From the NCBI GenBank assembly GCA_900112785.1, contig FONB01000009.1, positions 62,001 to 126,000 of the forward strand: a stretch of DNA of 64,000 bases. Reading direction: 5' to 3'. The stretch is from Phytobacter palmae (GTDB lineage Bacteria; Pseudomonadota; Gammaproteobacteria; Enterobacterales; Enterobacteriaceae). Shown here piece by piece: positions 60,264 through 64,000 of the stretch; the stretch's first letter is position 1, and each line of letters starts with the position of its first letter. The notes under the pieces are model-generated. The model was not told where the DNA came from and made no database searches. It worked only from the letters and a program-made list of their open reading frames with translations. Position numbers and translations under genes: made by a program.

Positions 60264-60289
60264 AAAAAAAACCGGCATACAACCGCCGG
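60264..60289 (-). terminator. Intrinsic-terminator stem in the gcvR leader
   Basis: On the minus strand CCGGC (60289-60285) pairs with GCCGG (60276-60272) around an 8-base loop and is followed by eight T (to 60264). It stands 45-70 bases upstream of the gcvR start, so it is either a leader attenuator or the end of an antisense transcript from the dapA side. Confidence 0.6.
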
Positions 60290-60364
60290 AACGCCTCACG
60301 TCACTTGCTTTTATTACAGCACCACACGTACCATTGAGATTCTTGTTTGCACAGAGGATGGCCC

Positions 60365-61243
60365 ATGTTCACGGGAAGTATAGTCGCGCTTGTTACGCCA
60401 ATGGATGATAACGGTAAAGTCTGTCGGCCAAGCCTGAAAAAACTGATTGATTACCATGTCGCCAGTGGAACATCGGCGATTGTTTCTGTAGGAACGACCG
60501 GGGAATCCGCCACGCTCAGCCATGAAGAGCATGGGGATGTGGTGATGATGACGCTGGAACTGGCAGACGGGCGTATTCCTGTCATCGCAGGTACTGGCGC
60601 AAACGCCACCGCGGAGGCCATCAGCCTGACTCAACGTTTCAATGACAGCGGCATTGTGGGCTGTCTGACAGTAACCCCTTATTACAACCGTCCGACACAG
60701 GAAGGCCTGTTCCAGCACTTCAAAGCCATCGCTGGACACACCGATCTGCCCCAGATTCTGTATAATGTGCCATCGCGCACCGGCTGCGATTTGCTGCCGG
60801 AAACCGTGGGTCGTCTGGCGGAAATCAAAAATATTATCGGTATTAAAGAAGCAACCGGGAACTTAAGTCGCGTTCATCAGATCAAAGAGCTGGTTTCAGA
60901 TGACTTTCTGCTGCTCAGCGGCGACGATGCAACCGCGATGGACTTTATGCAACTCGGTGGTCACGGCGTTATTTCCGTTACCTCGAACGTGGCGGCACGT
61001 GACATGGCCGACATGTGCAAACTGGCAGCGGAAGGGCAGTTCGCCGAAGCGCGCGTGATCAACAAGCGCCTGATGCCGTTACATAACAAACTATTTGTCG
61101 AACCCAATCCTATCCCTGTGAAATGGGCATGTAAGGAGTTGGGGCTTGTGGCAACCGATACGCTGCGCCTGCCGATGACACCGATCACCGATCATGGTCG
61201 TGAAGTGGTTCGCTCCGCGCTTAAGCATGCCGGATTGCTGTAA
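60365..61243 (+). CDS. dapA: 4-hydroxy-tetrahydrodipicolinate synthase
   Basis: First committed enzyme of the diaminopimelate/lysine branch, condensing pyruvate and aspartate semialdehyde. It has 292 residues, as in E. coli. The Schiff-base Lys161 is in IGIKEATG, the catalytic GTTGES loop is near residue 43 and the Tyr triad member lies in [10 protein letters not shown]. The start ATG at 60365 follows AGAGGA; the upstream in-frame ATG at 60347 is rejected. It is followed by bamC with a 16-base gap. Confidence 0.98.
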   Translation: MFTGSIVALVTPMDDNGKVCRPSLKKLIDYHVASGTSAIVSVGTTGESATLSHEEHGDVVMMTLELADGRIPVIAGTGANATAEAISLTQRFNDSGIVGCLTVTPYYNRPTQEGLFQHFKAIAGHTDLPQILYNVPSRTGCDLLPETVGRLAEIKNIIGIKEATGNLSRVHQIKELVSDDFLLLSGDDATAMDFMQLGGHGVISVTSNVAARDMADMCKLAAEGQFAEARVINKRLMPLHNKLFVEPNPIPVKWACKELGLVATDTLRLPMTPITDHGREVVRSALKHAGLL

Positions 61244-61259
61244 AGTTTAGGGAGATTTG

Positions 61260-62294
61260 ATGGCTTACTCAGTACAGAAGTCGCGCCTGGCGAAGGTGGC
61301 GGGAGTTTCATTTGTGATGTTACTCGCTGCCTGCAGTTCGGATTCACGCTACAAACGTCAGGTCAGTGGTGACGAGTCCTATCTGGATGCCGCGCCGCTT
61401 GCGGAACTTCATGCGCCTGCTGGCATGATCCTGCCGGTGCAGAATGGCGAATATAACATTCCTGCCACTAACGGCAGTGGTGCTGTGGGTAAAGAGCTGG
61501 ATATTCGTCCGCCGGCACAGCCGCTGGCGCTGGTAACGGGGGCGCGCACTCAGTTTACTGGCGATACGGCAACCCTGTTGGTTGAAAATGGCCGCAACAC
61601 AAACCTGTGGCCGCAGGTTGTCAGCATTATTCAGGCAAAAAACTACGCCATCGCGAAGCGTGACGACGCCAGCCAGACCTTAACGACTGACTGGGTTGAC
61701 TGGAACCGCCTCGATGAAGATCAGCAGTATCGTGGCCGTTATCAAATCTCGGTGAAACCGCAGGGTTATCAGCAGGCGGTGACCGTTAAACTCGTAAACC
61801 TGGAGCAGGCGGGTAAGCCGGTTGCAGATAGCGCATCGTTACAGCGTTACAGTACGGAAATGCTGAACGTTATCTCCCAGAGCCTGGATAAAACATCCAC
61901 TGACGCACAGGCAGCTGCCGAAAACCGCAGCGTGAAGTCGCTTGATGTTCAGTCTGGTGCGGATGATACCGGTCTGCCGATGCTGGTGGTGCGCGGTCCG
62001 TTCAACATCGTATGGCAGCGTCTGCCGACAGTGCTGGAAAAAGTGGGCATGAAGGTGACCGACAGCACGCGCTCTACCGGCAGCGTTGCGGTAACCTATA
62101 AACCGCTGTCCGATAGCGCATGGCGCGATCTGGGCGCGCGTGACCCGGGCCTGGCGTCTGGCGACTATAAACTGCAGGTAGGTGATCTGGATAACCGCAG
62201 TAGCCTCCAGTTTATCGACCCGAAAGGACATACGTTAACCCAGTCGCAAAACGATGCCCTGGTGGCAGCGTTTGAGGCCGCGTTTAACAAGTAA
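61260..62294 (+). CDS. bamC: Outer membrane protein assembly factor BamC
   Basis: Lipoprotein of the BAM complex, 344 residues, as in E. coli. The signal peptide ends in LLAACS (lipidated Cys near residue 25), an unstructured N-terminal stretch that wraps BamD follows, then two helix-grip domains. The start ATG at 61260 is preceded by GGGAGATTTG; an adjacent TTG just upstream is less likely. In E. coli it forms a dapA-bamC operon, and the 16-base gap agrees. Confidence 0.97.
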   Translation: MAYSVQKSRLAKVAGVSFVMLLAACSSDSRYKRQVSGDESYLDAAPLAELHAPAGMILPVQNGEYNIPATNGSGAVGKELDIRPPAQPLALVTGARTQFTGDTATLLVENGRNTNLWPQVVSIIQAKNYAIAKRDDASQTLTTDWVDWNRLDEDQQYRGRYQISVKPQGYQQAVTVKLVNLEQAGKPVADSASLQRYSTEMLNVISQSLDKTSTDAQAAAENRSVKSLDVQSGADDTGLPMLVVRGPFNIVWQRLPTVLEKVGMKVTDSTRSTGSVAVTYKPLSDSAWRDLGARDPGLASGDYKLQVGDLDNRSSLQFIDPKGHTLTQSQNDALVAAFEAAFNK

Positions 62295-62301
62295 GAATAA
62301 G

Positions 62302-62327
62302 GGCCGGAAATCTCCGGCCTTTTTTTA
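62302..62327 (+). terminator. Rho-independent terminator after bamC
   Basis: GGCCGGA (62302-62308) and TCCGGCC (62313-62319) pair perfectly around a 4-base loop, followed by eight T. Confidence 0.9.
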
Positions 62328-62335
62328 TTTGGCTG

Positions 62336-62362
62336 ACGCAAACGTGTGCGTCGGTGTAAAAT
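62336..62362 (+). promoter_or_regulatory. purC promoter with PurR operator
   Basis: ACGCAAACGTGTGCGT at 62336-62351 is a PUR box (14 of 16 to ACGCAAACGTTTGCGT). A TAAAAT -10 element at 62357-62362 overlaps its downstream side. The purC ATG is 41 bases further on. PurR repression of purC is established in E. coli. Confidence 0.8.
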
Positions 62363-62402
62363 AGCTTTTTTTAGTTAAATCATCACACCTGGAGTGACAA
62401 AG

Positions 62403-63116
62403 ATGCAAAAGCAAGCTGAGTTGTATCGTGGCAAAGCGAAGACCGTATACAGCACGGAAAACCCGGACCTGTTGGTGCTCGAATTCCGCAATGATACGTC
62501 AGCAGGGGACGGCGCGCGTATCGAGCAGTTCGAGCGTAAAGGCATGGTTAACAACAAATTCAACCATTTCATTATGAGCAAACTGGCAGAAGCGGGCATC
62601 CCGACTCAGATGGAAGCGTTGTTGTCCGATACCGAATGTCTGGTGAAAAAGCTGGACATGGTACCGGTAGAGTGTGTGGTGCGTAACCGTGCTGCGGGTT
62701 CGCTGGTAAAACGTTTAGGGATTGAAGAGGGGATCGAACTGAACCCGCCGTTATTCGATCTGTTCCTGAAAAACGATGCCATGCATGACCCGATGGTAAA
62801 CGAGTCCTACTGCGAAACGTTTGGCTGGGTGAGCAAAGAGAACCTGGCGCGCATGAAAGAGCTTACTTACAAAGCGAACGATGTGTTGAAAAAACTGTTT
62901 GATGACGCAGGCCTGATCCTGGTCGACTTCAAACTGGAGTTCGGTCTGTTCAAAGGCGAAGTGGTTCTGGGCGATGAGTTCTCTCCGGACGGTAGCCGTC
63001 TGTGGGACAAAGAAACGCTGGCAAAAATGGACAAAGACCGTTTCCGTCAGAGCCTGGGCGGCGTGATTGAAGCATACGAAGCCGTTGCCCATCGTCTGGG
63101 TGTTAAACTCGACTAA
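62403..63116 (+). CDS. purC: SAICAR synthetase
   Basis: Joins aspartate to CAIR in purine synthesis. It has 237 residues, as in E. coli. [11 protein letters not shown] near the N-terminus, the substrate loop [13 protein letters not shown], and the [11 protein letters not shown] motif are clear. The start ATG at 62403 has GGAGTGAC upstream. It lies downstream of the dapA-bamC unit with its own PurR-controlled promoter. Confidence 0.98.
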   Translation: MQKQAELYRGKAKTVYSTENPDLLVLEFRNDTSAGDGARIEQFERKGMVNNKFNHFIMSKLAEAGIPTQMEALLSDTECLVKKLDMVPVECVVRNRAAGSLVKRLGIEEGIELNPPLFDLFLKNDAMHDPMVNESYCETFGWVSKENLARMKELTYKANDVLKKLFDDAGLILVDFKLEFGLFKGEVVLGDEFSPDGSRLWDKETLAKMDKDRFRQSLGGVIEAYEAVAHRLGVKLD

Positions 63117-63134
63117 GCGATAATACGTTGTAAG

Positions 63135-63158
63135 CCAGAGGGTGTCCGCATCCTCTGG
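63135..63158. other. Hairpin after purC
   Basis: CCAGAGG pairs with CCTCTGG around a 10-base loop, 18 bases after the purC stop. T-rich sequence follows only after nine more bases, so terminator function is uncertain. Confidence 0.4.
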
Positions 63159-63237
63159 TTCCCGCCTCTTTTTCTTATGGTAATCCTTCCCGCAACCGCC
63201 TACGATCATTATTAATACGTTAGATAATGAGGTGGTT

Positions 63238-64000
63238 ATGCGCTGGCAAGGGCGTCGTGAAAGTAACAATATTGAAGATCGGCGCGATGAATCGGGTGGA
63301 CCCGTTATTCGGGGGCCAGGATTTCGCCTGCCGGGCGGTAAGGGCGGCATTATTCTGTTGGTGATTGTGATTTTCGCCAGTTACTACGGCGTGGATTTAA
63401 CGGGCCTAATCACCGGGGAACCGGTTAATACCAGTTCTCAGCAGCGCTCCATCAGCCCGCAAGAAGATGAAGCGGCGAAATTCACCAGTGTTATCTTTGC
63501 GACGACCGAAGACACCTGGGGACAGCTTTTTGAAAAGATGGGGCGCCATTATCAGCAACCCAAACTGGTTATGTACCGTAACCGGATTACAACAGGCTGC
63601 GGTACCGGGCAATCCGTCATGGGGCCGTTTTATTGCCCTGCCGACAGTAAAGTCTATATTGATCTCTCCTTTTATGACGACATGAAGCACAAACTTGGGG
63701 CGAACGGTGATTTCGCTCAGGGATATGTTATTGCTCATGAAGTCGGACATCACGTGCAAAAATTACTCGGTACTGAGGCTAAGGTACGCCAGCTCCAGCA
63801 AAACGCGTCGCAAACCGAGGCCAATGCGTTATCGGTAGGTCTGGAATTGCAAGCCGATTGCTACGCCGGGGTCTGGGGACACAGCATGGAGCAGCAAGGC
63901 GTGTTAGATGCAGGCGATCTGGAAGAGGCGTTGAATGCGGCCACCGCAATGGGTGACGATCGCTTACAGAAACGCAGCCAGGGGCTGGTTATCCCCGATA
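63238..64000 (+). CDS. ypfJ: Neutral zinc metallopeptidase-like protein YpfJ (3' end cut off)
   Basis: Membrane-anchored protein with about 254 of the usual 287 residues visible. It starts [18 protein letters not shown], has one membrane helix ([15 protein letters not shown], about residues 38-54) and a zinc-peptidase domain with the HEVGHH motif and, further on, the conserved [14 protein letters not shown]. The CGxG...GPFYCP segment is typical. The E. coli homologue is of unknown role. The start ATG at 63238 has GAGG upstream. Confidence 0.93.
   Translation, partial: MRWQGRRESNNIEDRRDESGGPVIRGPGFRLPGGKGGIILLVIVIFASYYGVDLTGLITGEPVNTSSQQRSISPQEDEAAKFTSVIFATTEDTWGQLFEKMGRHYQQPKLVMYRNRITTGCGTGQSVMGPFYCPADSKVYIDLSFYDDMKHKLGANGDFAQGYVIAHEVGHHVQKLLGTEAKVRQLQQNASQTEANALSVGLELQADCYAGVWGHSMEQQGVLDAGDLEEALNAATAMGDDRLQKRSQGLVIPD

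Overview
The window is chromosomal DNA of an enterobacterium (Enterobacteriaceae, close to the Escherichia/Citrobacter/Salmonella group). Nearly every gene is the same length as its E. coli counterpart and lies in the same order as the E. coli block yfhM-pbpC-ndk-rlmN-rodZ-ispG-hisS-yfgM-bamB-der-yfgJ ... xseA-guaB-guaA ... yfgG-pdeF-ppx-ppk-purN-purM-upp-uraA-hda-yfgD-bepA-perM-focB-hyfR-hyfJ..A-bcp-gcvR-dapA-bamC-purC-ypfJ. A complete hyf (hydrogenase-4) operon argues against Salmonella. A protealysin-type protease with its inhibitor, and an alpha-glucoside PTS operon beside yfhM, argue against E. coli K-12. A Citrobacter-like species is my best guess; this is inference, not proof.

Region by region. 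1-2103 (minus): an alpha-glucoside PTS permease and a truncated GH4 6-phospho-alpha-glucosidase. 2382-19304 (plus): yfhM/pbpC (periplasmic macroglobulin and PBP1C), ndk, then rlmN, rodZ, ispG, hisS, yfgM, bamB, der and yfgJ (translation fidelity, cell shape, isoprenoids, outer-membrane assembly, ribosome biogenesis). 19301-21937: an accessory insert holding an emfourin-like inhibitor, a protealysin-like metalloprotease and an MFS transporter. 21939-26594: xseA, divergent from guaBA. 26580-30110: a second accessory region. It starts with a 940-bp relic flanked by copies of the guaA 3' end, followed by an unrecognised gene, a decayed gene, an AraC regulator and a LysE-type exporter; it lies where E. 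coli has yfgH/yfgI. 30151-44859: yfgG, pdeF, ppx/ppk, purMN, upp-uraA-hda, yfgD, bepA and perM. 44941-58883 (minus): hyfABCDEFGHIJ, hyfR and focB, a formate-dependent hydrogenase-4 system. 59177-64000: bcp, gcvR, dapA, bamC, purC and truncated ypfJ.

How the genes work together. Purine synthesis and salvage recur (guaBA, purMN, purC, upp-uraA), and PurR-type operators are visible before guaB, purM and purC. Envelope quality control recurs (yfhM, pbpC, bamB, bamC, bepA, yfgM, rodZ). The anaerobic theme (hyf, focB, pdeF) is supported by sigma-54 promoter matches before hyfA and, separately, before focB, and by a perfect FNR box before pdeF.

No wholly new multi-gene system could be demonstrated. 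The best leads are the guaA-site island relic with its unrecognised gene, the separate sigma-54 promoter of focB, the protease-inhibitor pair, and the accessory region that replaces yfgH/yfgI. There are no rRNA or tRNA genes, no complete insertion sequences and no CRISPR array that I can see.
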